From CF-167 sp963695195 (GTDB lineage Bacteria > Chloroflexota > Limnocylindria > QHBO01): 64,000 nt of DNA. The DNA lies in contig CAVOGE010000007.1 in NCBI GenBank assembly GCA_963695195.1, positions 806,001-870,000 of the forward strand. The letters run 5' to 3'. This document shows positions 23,027 through 31,420 of the stretch, piece by piece (positions within the stretch are counted from its first letter, which is position 1; every line of letters begins with the position of its first letter). The notes beneath the pieces are model-generated. The model was not told the origin of the DNA. It worked only from the letters and a program-made list of their open reading frames with translations, and searched no databases. A program made the position numbers and the translations under genes.

Positions 23027-24505
23027 ATGCGCGACGGAGACTCCCTGGCGATCGCACTGCCGCCCGCTGTGTCGGCCGTCCTCGGCGGCCTGATCGCCGG
23101 CGGCGACGAGGCGGCGCTGGTCGGAGGCTGCGTGCGTGACCTGCTCCGGGGAGAGCGGCCGCTCGACTGGGACGTCGCGACGTCGGCACCCCCCGAGGTC
23201 GTCGCGGCGCGCTTCCCGGGCGCCACGTGGGACAACCGCTTCGGCACGGTGACCGTGCGGTCGACCGATGCCGGTACGAGGCTGGGCGATGGGGACGCGG
23301 GGATCGAGGTCACCACCTATCGGGTCGAGGGTGGGTACCGCGATCATCGGCGACCCGACGAGGTGCGCTGGGGACGCTCGCTGACCGACGACCTTGCGCG
23401 TCGCGACTTCACGATCAACGCCATCGCCTGGCTGCCCGACGGTCCTGCTCACAACACCGGTCGGCTGGTGGATCCGTTCGGCGGCGCCGCAGACCTGGAG
23501 GCGGGTCTCCTGCGCGCGGTCGGGGATGCCGACGCTCGCTTTGCGGAGGACGCGCTGCGACTGGTCCGTGCGGTGCGCTTCGCCGCGAGATTCAACCTGG
23601 CGGTCGACCCGGCGACGGAGGCTGCCATCCGGCTCGGAGCGCCGCTGGCGGCGAACCTCTCGGGCGAGCGGGTGCGAGACGAGTTGCTGCGGATCCTGGG
23701 CGGGGCAGATCCACCGTCGCTTGCTCTGCTGATGATGGAGCGGCTCGGCCTGCTGGCGGTTCTCCTCCCCGAACTCGCCGACCTCCGAGGCGTGCCCCAG
23801 AGCAAGGCGCTGGCGGGCGATGCGCTCGACCACTCGCTGCGAGCCGCCGATGCCCTACCTGCCAGTGATCCGGTGCTGCGCCTCGGCGGCCTGCTGCATG
23901 ACCTGGGGAAGGCGACCACCCTCGCCGACGGCCACTTCATCGGTCATGAGCTGGCCGGCGCCGATTTCGCGGAGGCGGTGCTGCGGCGGCTTCGGGCCTC
24001 CCGCGCCGACCTCGTGCGTGTGACTCGCCTGGTACGGCAGCACATGTTCGCCTACTCCGCCGAATGGTCCGACGCCGCGGTCCGCCGCTTCGTGCGGCGC
24101 GTCGGCATCGATCTGCTCGACGACCTGTTCGCCCTGCGTGCGGCGGACAATGCGGCGTCGGGCGTCAGCGAGCCGAGGCGCGGCGGAACCGCCGAACTGC
24201 GGGCGCGCTGCCGGGCTGCGATCGCCGGCGACCCGCTGGAGGCGCGCCACCTCGCGGTCAGCGGCCACGACCTGGTCACCGAACTCGGCGTGCCGCCGGG
24301 GCGCCTGATCGGGCGCCTCATCGAGCGCCTCGTCGACGCGGTCCTGGAGGATCCGTCCGAGAACCGTCGCGAACGCCTGCTGACCCTGGCACGCGGCTGG
24401 GCGGCCGAGCCGACCGACAATCCTGGCGGGGTCAGGGGTGGCGGGGTCGAAGGTGGTGCGGCGGTGCACCACAAGGGCGATCACGGGGTGGCGGACCCGT
24501 TCTGA
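23027..24505 (+). CDS. cca: CCA tRNA nucleotidyltransferase / poly(A) polymerase family
   Basis: A 492-residue class II nucleotidyltransferase. The head domain has LVGGCVRDLLRGERPLDWDV, with the catalytic D-x-D in LDWDVAT, and RRDFTINAIAW with the conserved arginine pair. FAEDALRLVRAVRFAARFNL follows in the neck. The C-terminal HD-type domain contains LRLGGLLHDLGKATTLADGH. Both tRNA-Thr copies and the tRNA-Glu in this window already encode CCA, so the enzyme would mainly repair tRNA ends. The ATG at 23027 begins 23 bp after the HNH gene. The far C-terminus is Gly-rich. Confidence 0.93.
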   Translation: MRDGDSLAIALPPAVSAVLGGLIAGGDEAALVGGCVRDLLRGERPLDWDVATSAPPEVVAARFPGATWDNRFGTVTVRSTDAGTRLGDGDAGIEVTTYRVEGGYRDHRRPDEVRWGRSLTDDLARRDFTINAIAWLPDGPAHNTGRLVDPFGGAADLEAGLLRAVGDADARFAEDALRLVRAVRFAARFNLAVDPATEAAIRLGAPLAANLSGERVRDELLRILGGADPPSLALLMMERLGLLAVLLPELADLRGVPQSKALAGDALDHSLRAADALPASDPVLRLGGLLHDLGKATTLADGHFIGHELAGADFAEAVLRRLRASRADLVRVTRLVRQHMFAYSAEWSDAAVRRFVRRVGIDLLDDLFALRAADNAASGVSEPRRGGTAELRARCRAAIAGDPLEARHLAVSGHDLVTELGVPPGRLIGRLIERLVDAVLEDPSENRRERLLTLARGWAAEPTDNPGGVRGGGVEGGAAVHHKGDHGVADPF

Positions 24506-24513
24506 CGCGCTGC

Positions 24514-24519
24514 TACAAT
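24514..24519 (+). promoter_or_regulatory. Candidate -10 box upstream of the deoC-like gene
   Basis: TGCTACAAT has an extended -10 form and lies 12 nt before an in-frame GTG at 24532 and 60 nt before the ATG at 24580. Confidence 0.4.
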
Positions 24520-24579
24520 CGGCGATCCGAAGTGCGTGCCCACGCCTCGACGTCCTGGAGCGGAGGATCCCTGCCCGCG

Positions 24580-25290
24580 ATGACCGCCCACGCGCGACAT
24601 GCCGCGCGGCTTGAACATCGACTCACCCATCCGACCGCTTCTCGTGCCGACCTCGAGGCGGCGGTGGCGCTCGTTCTTGAGCACGGCCTGGATGCGCTGA
24701 CCGTCAGCCCCTGGCTGCTCAAGCACGCGCGGCGGATGCTCGCGCGATCCTCGGTGCGGCTCGGATCGGTGATCGGCTATCCCGGCGGTGGACAACTCCC
24801 CGCCGTGAAGGCATTCGAGGCCTCCCGGGCCCTCGAACACGGGGCGACACAGCTTGACTTCGTTCTGAACGCCGGCGCGCTGATCTCCGGGGAGGACGAG
24901 ACGGTCGTCGGCGACATGCTGGCGGTGGTGGAGATGGCCCATGCGGCTCTCGCCACGGCGGGGGTCATCCTCGAGCCGGAACCGCTCACCGACCAACAGC
25001 TGCGGCGCGCCTGCAGACTCGCGGAGCGCGCCGGCGCCGACCACGTGGTCACCTCGCCCGGCGGTGCGGACGCCGCATCGACGATCGCGCGGGTCGGCCT
25101 GGTGCATGACCTGCTGGGAACGCACCTTGCCGTCAAGGCGGCCGGGAGGTTCGCGGCCATCGACGAGCTCGTCGCGGCGCGGTCGGCGGGAGCATCGGTC
25201 ATCTCCACCGAGTTCGACCGCCGACTTGCGATCGAGGCTGTCGCCACCGTCGGCGTACCCCCGCACCCGCTGCGCGCAGCGGCCGGCTGA
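24580..25290 (+). CDS. DeoC-family aldolase homologue lacking the Schiff-base lysine
   Basis: A 236-residue TIM-barrel protein that aligns end to end with deoxyribose-phosphate aldolase: GSVIGYPGGGQLPAVKAFEA, QLDFVLNAGALISG with the catalytic aspartate (D93), and LAVKAAGRF with the second active-site lysine (K186). The strand that normally carries the Schiff-base lysine (x-V-K-T-S-T-G in DeoC) reads HVVTSPGG, so V157 takes its place. A normal aldolase reaction is therefore unlikely. The true start may be the GTG at 24532 or a CTG at 24571 behind GGAGG. Confidence 0.8.
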   Translation: MTAHARHAARLEHRLTHPTASRADLEAAVALVLEHGLDALTVSPWLLKHARRMLARSSVRLGSVIGYPGGGQLPAVKAFEASRALEHGATQLDFVLNAGALISGEDETVVGDMLAVVEMAHAALATAGVILEPEPLTDQQLRRACRLAERAGADHVVTSPGGADAASTIARVGLVHDLLGTHLAVKAAGRFAAIDELVAARSAGASVISTEFDRRLAIEAVATVGVPPHPLRAAAG

Positions 25291-25309
25291 GCGAAGGCGA
25301 GGGCGGAAG

Positions 25310-26362
25310 ATGCGCATCCTGGTGGTCGGCGGCGCCGGCTTCATCGGTTCCACCAGCGTGGAAACCTTCATCGAAGCCGGGCACGACGTGACCGTGTACG
25401 ACGATCTGTCGACCGGTCATGCATCCGCGGTGGTACGCCCCGCCCGGCTGGTGCGCGGCCAGATGGAGGATCGTGCGCACCTGACGCAGGTCCTGCGCGA
25501 GGATAGGATCGAGGCGGTCCTGCATTGCGCCGCCAAGTCGCTCGTCGGTCAGAGCCTTCTCGACCCCGGCCTCTACTACCGCAACAACGTCGGCGGCGGC
25601 GTCTCGCTGCTTGACGCGATGCACGCCGCCGGTGTCAACCGCCTCGTCTTCTCCTCAACCGCCGCCGTGTACGGTGAGCCGCGCCGCGTCCCGATCGCGG
25701 AGGCCGACCGAACCGAGCCGATCAACCCATACGGCGCCACCAAGCTCGCCTTCGAGGGCGCGATGCGCTGGTTCGCGGCCAGCCACGATTTCCAGGCGAT
25801 CAGCCTGCGCTACTTCAACGTCGCCGGGTCGACCGACCGCAATGGTGAGGACCACGATCCGGAGACGCACCTGATGCCGCTCGTCCTGCGGGTGGCGGCC
25901 GGCGAGGCGACGCACGTCCAGATCTTCGGCCAGGACTACCCGACCCCCGACGGCACCTGCATCCGCGACTTCATCCACGTCCGCGACCTTGCCGCCGCGC
26001 ACCTGCTGGCCCTTGAGGCGACCGGAGAGGGCGACCCGTCGTTCGAGGTCTACAACCTCGGCTCGGCCGCCGGCTTCAGCGTGCGCGAGGTTGTCGAGGC
26101 GGCCCGCAAGGTGACGGGGCGCGCCATCCCGGCACGTGTCGTCAAACGGCGCAGCGGCGACCCGCCGGTCCTGGTCGCCTCGTCACGCCGGGCCCGTCGG
26201 GAACTCGGCTGGCAGCCGCAGCATTCCAAGCTCGAGCAGATGCTGGCCGACTCATGGGCGTGGAAACTGAGGCATCCGAACGGCTACGCGCGCCCGCAGC
26301 GGACCGATGGAGCCCCCGTCGATAGGCCGCCCTCTCGACCGGGGACGCCCGCTCCCGTCTAG
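25310..26362 (+). CDS. galE: UDP-glucose 4-epimerase
   Basis: A 350-residue extended short-chain dehydrogenase. The NAD-binding loop is VVGGAGFIGS at residues 5-14. VFSSTAAVYGEP supplies the catalytic serine/threonine, and NPYGATKLAFE the Tyr-x3-Lys pair. RYFNVAGS and DYPTPDGTCIRDFIHVRDLA are classic GalE segments. It interconverts UDP-glucose and UDP-galactose for surface polysaccharide. A galU gene for UDP-glucose lies at 55340-56206. The last 30 residues are a Pro/Arg-rich tail. It ends in a 4-bp convergent overlap with the Fur-family gene. Confidence 0.94.
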   Translation: MRILVVGGAGFIGSTSVETFIEAGHDVTVYDDLSTGHASAVVRPARLVRGQMEDRAHLTQVLREDRIEAVLHCAAKSLVGQSLLDPGLYYRNNVGGGVSLLDAMHAAGVNRLVFSSTAAVYGEPRRVPIAEADRTEPINPYGATKLAFEGAMRWFAASHDFQAISLRYFNVAGSTDRNGEDHDPETHLMPLVLRVAAGEATHVQIFGQDYPTPDGTCIRDFIHVRDLAAAHLLALEATGEGDPSFEVYNLGSAAGFSVREVVEAARKVTGRAIPARVVKRRSGDPPVLVASSRRARRELGWQPQHSKLEQMLADSWAWKLRHPNGYARPQRTDGAPVDRPPSRPGTPAPV

Positions 26363-26787
26363 CCGGCCGCCCGAACGCAGTCGGCGCAGCGACCGTAGAA
26401 GTCGAGGCGTGCGTCGTCGATCACGAAGCCGCGCTCGTCGGTCAGGCGCTGCACGATCGGCTGAACGAACGACTCGCCGATCTCCTCCACCTTCCCGCAG
26501 GTGCGACACGACAGGTGATGGTGGTGAGCCGGCTCGCAGGCGACGTAGGCCGAGACATGCCCGTCGAGCTCGAGTCGCCGGGCGACTCCGGCGCCGACGA
26601 GGGCATCCAGGCTTCGGAACACGGTCGCGCGTCCGATCCCCCGACGCCGTCCGGCCGCAGTCCAGACTTCCTCGGCGGTGAGCTGGCGACCAGCCGCGAT
26701 GAGCGCCTCGGCGATCCGCAGGCGCTGGGGTGTCGGGCGCTCCCCGGCGGCGCGCAGGCGCTCGGACACCCCGGCCGCGCCGCTCAC
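26359..26787 (-). CDS. Fur-family metalloregulator
   Basis: A 142-residue winged-helix repressor of the Fur/Zur/PerR family. TPQRLRIAEALIAAGRQLTA and RGIGRATVFRSLDALVGAGV form the DNA-binding domain. The metal-binding part has the His-rich EPAHHHHLSCRTCGKVEEI with one CxxC pair and a C-terminal CADC pair for structural zinc. The GTG at 26787 overlaps the stop of the upstream ZIP transporter gene as GTGA. Co-transcription with a ZIP transporter suggests a zinc-responsive (Zur) role, but the sequence alone does not separate Zur from Fur. Confidence 0.9.
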   Translation of the reverse strand: MSGAAGVSERLRAAGERPTPQRLRIAEALIAAGRQLTAEEVWTAAGRRRGIGRATVFRSLDALVGAGVARRLELDGHVSAYVACEPAHHHHLSCRTCGKVEEIGESFVQPIVQRLTDERGFVIDDARLDFYGRCADCVRAAG

Positions 26788-27536
26788 ACGCTCGCCCCAA
26801 TAACGCCGGCAAAGACCGAGAAGCCGTAGATCGCCGCCACGCCCGCCAGGGTCGCGACCACGATCCAGCGCGACCGGTCGGAACGGTGCGCCTCCGGCAG
26901 GAGCTCGGCCGCCCCGATGTACAGGAAGAAGCCGGCAAAGACGCCCAGCATCCCCCCGAGCACCTGGCCGGGGATCGGCAGCGCCAGACCCAGCAGCACG
27001 CCGAACACCGGTGCGATGGCCACCACGCTGACCCAGCGGTAGGCGACCGATATCGGCGTCCGCGAGGCAAGCAGCAGGCTGACGATTCCGATCCCGTCGC
27101 TGAAGCGGTGCACGATCACCACCGCACCGATCACCAGGCCGATGCCACCTCCCACGGCCAGCGCCGCAGCGACGGCGACGCCGTCCAGGAAGCTGTGCAG
27201 GCTCATCCCCGACGCCCCGATGATGCCGACATGGCGGTGCGCGGCGTCCTCGTGGTCGAGCTCGGCCGCCGTCTCGTGGCCGACGTGCAGCGTGGTCAGC
27301 TTCTCGATCGCGTAGAACAGGAGGAAGCCGACCGCCGTGAAGACCATCGCCAGGTCGAGCGAGCCGAGCTGCTCCACCGATTCGGGGATCAGGTCGAAGT
27401 AGGCTGCCCCGATCCGGATCCCGGCCCCGACCGCGATGATCACGCCGACCGAGGTCGTCGCGCGCAGCGCCAGGAGTCCACCCGCAAGGGCGGAGAGCAG
27501 CGCGCCGGCCGAGACGAGGATGGCGGTAAGGGCCAT
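26784..27536 (-). CDS. ZIP-family metal transporter
   Basis: A 250-residue membrane protein with eight predicted helices. The ZIP metal path is visible: GMSLHSFLDGVAVAAAL in helix 4 and VVIVHRFSDGIGIVSLL in helix 5, each with the His/Asp ligands of the family. A His-rich loop, ELDHEDAAHRHVG, precedes helix 4, typical of ZIP proteins. Expected cargo is zinc or another divalent metal. A GATACT box lies 10 nt before the ATG, so the message may be leaderless. It shares a divergent promoter region with the helicase gene and leads the Fur-family gene. Confidence 0.9.
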   Translation of the reverse strand: MALTAILVSAGALLSALAGGLLALRATTSVGVIIAVGAGIRIGAAYFDLIPESVEQLGSLDLAMVFTAVGFLLFYAIEKLTTLHVGHETAAELDHEDAAHRHVGIIGASGMSLHSFLDGVAVAAALAVGGGIGLVIGAVVIVHRFSDGIGIVSLLLASRTPISVAYRWVSVVAIAPVFGVLLGLALPIPGQVLGGMLGVFAGFFLYIGAAELLPEAHRSDRSRWIVVATLAGVAAIYGFSVFAGVIGASV

Positions 27537-27624
27537 GGTGAGACTGAGTATCACGTCGTCCCGGCGGGTCGTCAACCCTCCCCGTGGTAGCATCACCTTC
27601 GAGTTCACCCCGTTGGAGCCCCGT

Positions 27625-28929
27625 TTGCCAGAAGCTGAATCTCCGCCCGCGCGCCGCCGACACCGAGCGCCGCGCCGCACGACCCCGGTCCCCACCGAGT
27701 CCGTCGCCCCCGAGTCCGCCACCAGCAACGGCGACGCTCCAGCCACCGACATCGACGCCGAGGCCTCCCCGCTGCTCGCCGCCGTGCTGGCCGCCCAGCG
27801 CAGCCACCGCTTCGGCGAGATCGAGCTGCCGGTCACCATCGCGCGGGCCATCGAGAAGATGGGGTTCGTCACGCCCACCGAGGTGCAGGCGCGGGCCATC
27901 GGTCCCCTGCGCGAGGGGAAGGACCTGATCGGCCAGGCCCAGACCGGTACCGGCAAGACCGCCGCCTTCGGCATCCCGATCATCGAGAAGATCGACCCGT
28001 CGGCCCGCTACGTGCAGGCCCTCGTCCTGACACCCACGCGCGAGTTGTGCGTGCAGGTGACCGAGGAGATCAATCGGCTCGGCGAGTTCCGCAACATCAC
28101 CGCGGTGGCCATCTACGGCGGCTCGAGCATGGACCGCCAGATCACGGCCCTCCACCGCGGAGCGCAGATCGTGGTCGGCACCCCGGGGCGCGTGCTCGAC
28201 CTGATCCGCCGGGGCGAGCTCCATCTCGGCAGCGTGCAGACGGTGATCCTCGACGAGGCCGACCGGATGCTCGACATGGGCTTCATCGTCGATGTCGAGA
28301 CGATCCTGGCGCGCTGCCCGCGGCAGCGGCAGACCGCGCTCTTCAGCGCCACCATGCCGTACGCCATCCTGCGCATCTGCGATCGCTTCATGGACAAGGG
28401 CGCGGAGCACATCATCGTGCGCCCCGAGATGCGCACCGTCGAGACGGTCCGGCAGCTCGTCTACTTCGTCGCGGAGCAGGACAAGGTGGCGACGCTGATG
28501 GAGCTGACCGAGACGTTCGGCTTCGATCGGCTGCTCGTCTTCCGACACACCCAGATCGGCGTGGACCGATTGACCGCAACCCTCTCTCGCAAGGGCCGGA
28601 ACGTGGCCGCGCTGCACGGCGGACTCAGCCAGCGGGAGCGCGATCGGACGCTTGCCGATTTCAAATCGGGGAAGATCCAGTACCTGGTGGCGACCAACGT
28701 GGCCTCGCGCGGCCTGGACATCGCCGACCTGCCGTTCGTCCTCAACTACGACATCCCCGAGGACGCCGAGACGTATGTCCACCGGATCGGGCGCACGGCG
28801 CGCGCCGGGCGCACCGGGACCGCCATCAGCCTCATCGGCGAATGGGACATCGCCGCCTGGGAGCAGATCCGCACCCAGGTCGGTGCCGAGATCGAAGAGG
28901 GGCAGCTCCGTCTCTACGATCGGCGCTGA
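27625..28929 (+). CDS. DEAD-box RNA helicase
   Basis: A 434-residue helicase with all core motifs in order: Q motif FVTPTEVQARAI, motif I AQTGTGKTAAFGIP, motif Ia TPTRELCVQV, motif II LDEADRMLDMGF, motif III LFSATMP, then ATNVASRGLDIADLPFV and HRIGRTARAGRTGTA. The N-terminal 60 residues are Pro/Arg/Ala-rich and probably disordered. The C-terminus is short, without the auxiliary RNA-binding domain of DbpA or CsdA. The start is a TTG at 27625 behind GGAG; another TTG at 27613 is possible. A TAGCAT box lies at 27588-27593. Confidence 0.92.
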   Translation: MPEAESPPARRRHRAPRRTTPVPTESVAPESATSNGDAPATDIDAEASPLLAAVLAAQRSHRFGEIELPVTIARAIEKMGFVTPTEVQARAIGPLREGKDLIGQAQTGTGKTAAFGIPIIEKIDPSARYVQALVLTPTRELCVQVTEEINRLGEFRNITAVAIYGGSSMDRQITALHRGAQIVVGTPGRVLDLIRRGELHLGSVQTVILDEADRMLDMGFIVDVETILARCPRQRQTALFSATMPYAILRICDRFMDKGAEHIIVRPEMRTVETVRQLVYFVAEQDKVATLMELTETFGFDRLLVFRHTQIGVDRLTATLSRKGRNVAALHGGLSQRERDRTLADFKSGKIQYLVATNVASRGLDIADLPFVLNYDIPEDAETYVHRIGRTARAGRTGTAISLIGEWDIAAWEQIRTQVGAEIEEGQLRLYDRR

Positions 28930-28964
28930 ACGTTTCGGCCGACCCCGCGCTAGGCTTCATCGGC

Positions 28965-29651
28965 ATGCCTGATCCCGACGCCATTCATCCGCAGCTGGCC
29001 ACCTACGCCGCCGTCGTCATCACCAGCGTCGACTGGCTCTTCGAGCCGTACTGGGCCGGCGACCGCCTGGTCGCACGGCTGGCCGATGGCCGGGTCGATC
29101 TGACCGATGAGGCCGGCGAGCCGGCTCGCCCCGAATTCGCCGAAGCCGCCGAGCTGCTGGCCGCCGCGATCGACGCCGATGCTGCGGTGATCGACGGGGT
29201 GTGGACCGCTCAGCCGTTCGTCGGTGACGGGAGCAGCGCACGGCGACTGGCCGAGACGCTCGCCGAGGAGGGGCTTGGCGAGGAGGTGCCGGATCCGGCC
29301 GAGCTTGAGACGCGTCGCGCGTTCGTGGCGTTCGACATCGTGGAGCTCGACGGGAAGTCCCTCACCGATGTCCCGTACCAGGAGCGCCGCCGCCTGCTCG
29401 CCTCGGTGGTCGCCGAGAACGTTCGGGTGCGCATCTCGCCGGCGGTCAAGCAGCCGCTCGGGCCCTGGCTGCACGCCTGGCGCGGCAATGGCTTCACCCA
29501 CTACGTGGCCAAGCACATGAACTCGCGCTACCGGCCCGGCGAACGGGTCGATGACTGGCTGATCGTCTCGGCTGCGGCGGAGCGCGGCCCCACGATGGTC
29601 GGGCGCATGTTCGGCCAGCGGCCGCGGAAGCTGCGCCGGATCGAGGATTGA
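28965..29651 (+). CDS. Ligase-like protein with a degenerate nucleotidyltransferase domain
   Basis: A 228-residue protein that aligns with the adenylation domain of LigD-type ATP-dependent DNA ligases: RRAFVAFDIVELDGKSLTDV (motif IIIa region) and YVAKHMNSRYRPGERVDDWL (motif IV/V region). Motif I should read E-x-K-x-D-G-x-R; here it is EPYWAGDR (27-34), so the AMP-accepting lysine is Y29 and the aspartate is A31. The motif V lysine after DDWL is also missing. It cannot seal DNA by the known mechanism. A TAGGCT box lies 8 nt before the ATG, and the stop overlaps the nth-like start (TTGA). A DNA-binding or regulatory role is a guess. Confidence 0.75.
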   Translation: MPDPDAIHPQLATYAAVVITSVDWLFEPYWAGDRLVARLADGRVDLTDEAGEPARPEFAEAAELLAAAIDADAAVIDGVWTAQPFVGDGSSARRLAETLAEEGLGEEVPDPAELETRRAFVAFDIVELDGKSLTDVPYQERRRLLASVVAENVRVRISPAVKQPLGPWLHAWRGNGFTHYVAKHMNSRYRPGERVDDWLIVSAAAERGPTMVGRMFGQRPRKLRRIED

Positions 29652-30487
29652 CCCGGGCAGCGGCAGCCCCGCCCCGCCCAAGCCTGCGGAAGCTCGCCGC
29701 CGACCGGCGTGCCCGCCGGGTCCGTGTCGAGCAGGTGCTGGAGCAGCTGGGCGAGCGGTACCACCATCCACGCTGGGGCGGACCGCGCCTCGACGCGGCC
29801 GCCGAGCTGGTGCTCACGATCCTCTCGCAGAACACGGCCGATACGAACTCGTTCCGCGCCTTCACCGCGCTCCGCAAGCGCTACCCATCGTGGGACGCGG
29901 TGCTCGCCGCCCCGACCGACGAGCTGGTCGAGGTGATCCGCCCCGGTGGCCTGGCGCCGACCAAGGGGCCGCGTATCCAGGCGGTGCTAGCCGAGGTTCA
30001 CGCGGAGACCGGCGGCACCTGGGACCTCTCCTTCCTTGGTGATTGGCCGCTCGAGCAGGCGCGCGACTGGCTCGTCTCCCTGCCGGGGATCGGGCGCAAG
30101 ACAGCGGCGATCGTCCTGCTCTTCAACTTCGGCCGCCCGGCCCTGCCGGTGGATACCCACGTCCACCGCGTCGCGCTGCGGCTCGGCCTGCTTCCCCCGA
30201 AGACCGACGTGCTCCGGGCGCACGACCTGCTGGAGGCCGCGCTGCAACCCGAGGAGATGTACCCGTTCCACGTCGAGCTGATCCGCCACGGCCGCGACAC
30301 GTGTCGAGCCCCGCGACCGATCTGCGGCCTCTGCCCGCTGACCGGCCTGTGCCCCTACTACGCGCAGGTGCTCCGTGGAAAGGCGGCGATCAATGCGCCA
30401 CCTCGAGGGCTGCCGGGTGACGGGTCAGAGCCGCGTTACCACGACGAGCTGATCCATGGGTGGGCGCCGCCCGAGGCTCGCGGCTGA
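29648..30487 (+). CDS. Endonuclease III family DNA glycosylase
   Basis: A 279-residue HhH-GPD protein. LTILSQNTADTNSFRAFTAL is the first helical signature; LVSLPGIGRKTAAIVLL is the helix-hairpin-helix with the catalytic lysine position, and ALPVDTHVHRVALRLGL holds the catalytic aspartate. The [4Fe-4S] loop follows: CRAPRPICGLCPLTGLCPYY. It removes oxidised pyrimidines in base excision repair, or in related branches another damaged base. The TTG at 29648 overlaps the previous stop, so translation is coupled to the ligase-like gene. It has an N-terminal extension of about 35 residues. Confidence 0.88.
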   Translation: MTRAAAAPPRPSLRKLAADRRARRVRVEQVLEQLGERYHHPRWGGPRLDAAAELVLTILSQNTADTNSFRAFTALRKRYPSWDAVLAAPTDELVEVIRPGGLAPTKGPRIQAVLAEVHAETGGTWDLSFLGDWPLEQARDWLVSLPGIGRKTAAIVLLFNFGRPALPVDTHVHRVALRLGLLPPKTDVLRAHDLLEAALQPEEMYPFHVELIRHGRDTCRAPRPICGLCPLTGLCPYYAQVLRGKAAINAPPRGLPGDGSEPRYHDELIHGWAPPEARG

Positions 30488-30507
30488 AGTCGGCGCATAC
30501 TGCCGTC

Positions 30508-30858
30508 ATGAACATCGTGACAACGCCCTACCTCCCCGGCCACCGCGTGGTGGAGGCCAAGGGCCAGGTCTTCGGCCTGGTGGTGCGCAGCCGCGGACTG
30601 GGCGGCAATATCGCAGCTGGTCTTCGCTCGATCATCGGTGGCGAGATCCGGGAATACACCGAACTGCTCGAGGACACTCGACGCCAGGCGCTCGATCGAA
30701 TGGTCCAGAACGCGACCCTGATGGGCGCCAACGCGGTGATCAGCATGCGGTTCGACAGCAGCCAGCTGGGATCCACCATGAGCGAGATCGTGGCCTATGG
30801 CACGGCCGTCGTGGTCGAGCCCGACACCTCGGCTCCGCTGCCCCCGGTGCTCGACTGA
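30508..30858 (+). CDS. YbjQ/UPF0145 family protein
   Basis: A 116-residue protein of the YbjQ family: VTTPYLPGHRVVEAKGQVFG, RGLGGNIAAGLRSIIGGEIR, EYTELLEDTRRQALDRMVQ and AVISMRFDSSQLGSTMSEIV follow the family along its whole length. It is cytoplasmic. The function is not established. CATACT lies 6 nt before the ATG, so the message may be leaderless. Confidence 0.85.
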   Translation: MNIVTTPYLPGHRVVEAKGQVFGLVVRSRGLGGNIAAGLRSIIGGEIREYTELLEDTRRQALDRMVQNATLMGANAVISMRFDSSQLGSTMSEIVAYGTAVVVEPDTSAPLPPVLD

Positions 30859-30874
30859 GAAGAGGCGCAGACCG

Positions 30875-31174
30875 ATGCCGTTGATCCGCACCGTGATGGG
30901 TGCCGTTGGCGTTGCACTGCTCCTCGGCGGGCTTGGCTGGGCGATGAGCGGGCATCGTGACGACGGCCTGGTCCTGATGGCGATCGGCGCCGGCGCCGTC
31001 CTGATCGCGCTCTTCGAGCGGGCGCGCTACGGTCGCGAAGAGCGGCCCACGCCCGCGTCTGCCGCCTCCATGCGCCGCACCGACGAGGCCTTCACCGACC
31101 CCACGACCGGCGAGCTCACCCGCGTCTGGGTCGACCCAAAGACCGGCACTCGGGAGTATCGTCGCGACGAATAG
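30875..31174 (+). CDS. Small membrane protein with polar C-terminal tail
   Basis: A 99-residue protein with two hydrophobic helices (about 5-24 and 32-46) and a charged cytoplasmic-type tail with TTGELTRVWVDPKTGTREYR. I do not recognise a family. A degenerate copy of the last 20 codons occurs upstream of the second tRNA-Thr near 36397-36447, showing that this tail was part of a segmental duplication. Confidence 0.65.
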   Translation: MPLIRTVMGAVGVALLLGGLGWAMSGHRDDGLVLMAIGAGAVLIALFERARYGREERPTPASAASMRRTDEAFTDPTTGELTRVWVDPKTGTREYRRDE

Positions 31175-31250
31175 TCACGCTCGGGACCTGGCCCGACGCT
31201 GACACCTCCGGGTCGCCGCTGGTAAGACTCGGGCCCCGTCCGCGCCAGTT

Positions 31251-31325
31251 GCCGAAGTAGCTCAGTGGTAGAGCAACGGTTTCGTAAACCGTCGGTCGAG
31301 GGTTCGAGTCCCACCTTCGGCTCCA
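31251..31325 (+). tRNA. tRNA-Thr (anticodon CGT), copy 1
   Basis: A full cloverleaf: acceptor GCCGAAG/CTTCGGC, D stem GCTC/GAGC, anticodon stem ACGGT/ACCGT with loop TTCGTAA, T loop TTCGAGT, encoded CCA at 31323-31325. The T stem GAGGG/CCCAC has an A-A mismatch that is paired in copy 2. The upstream box reads TAAGACT, one base longer than the TAGACT of copy 2. Copy 1 may therefore be the weaker gene. Confidence 0.93.
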
Positions 31326-31420
31326 TCCCCTCACGCTCATGTGGCAATCGGCGCACCGAGACCCCCCTCGCCCCCTTAGGTGGTCGTTTCCTGCGAGACC
31401 TGGCGGACTACGATGGCGCC

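Noticed and set aside
26359..28782. An 807-codon open frame on the minus strand across the ZIP and helicase genes
   Set aside because: Only its last 142 codons are the Fur-family gene. The rest is antisense to well-conserved genes and has the His/Asp/Arg-rich composition of high-GC shadow frames.
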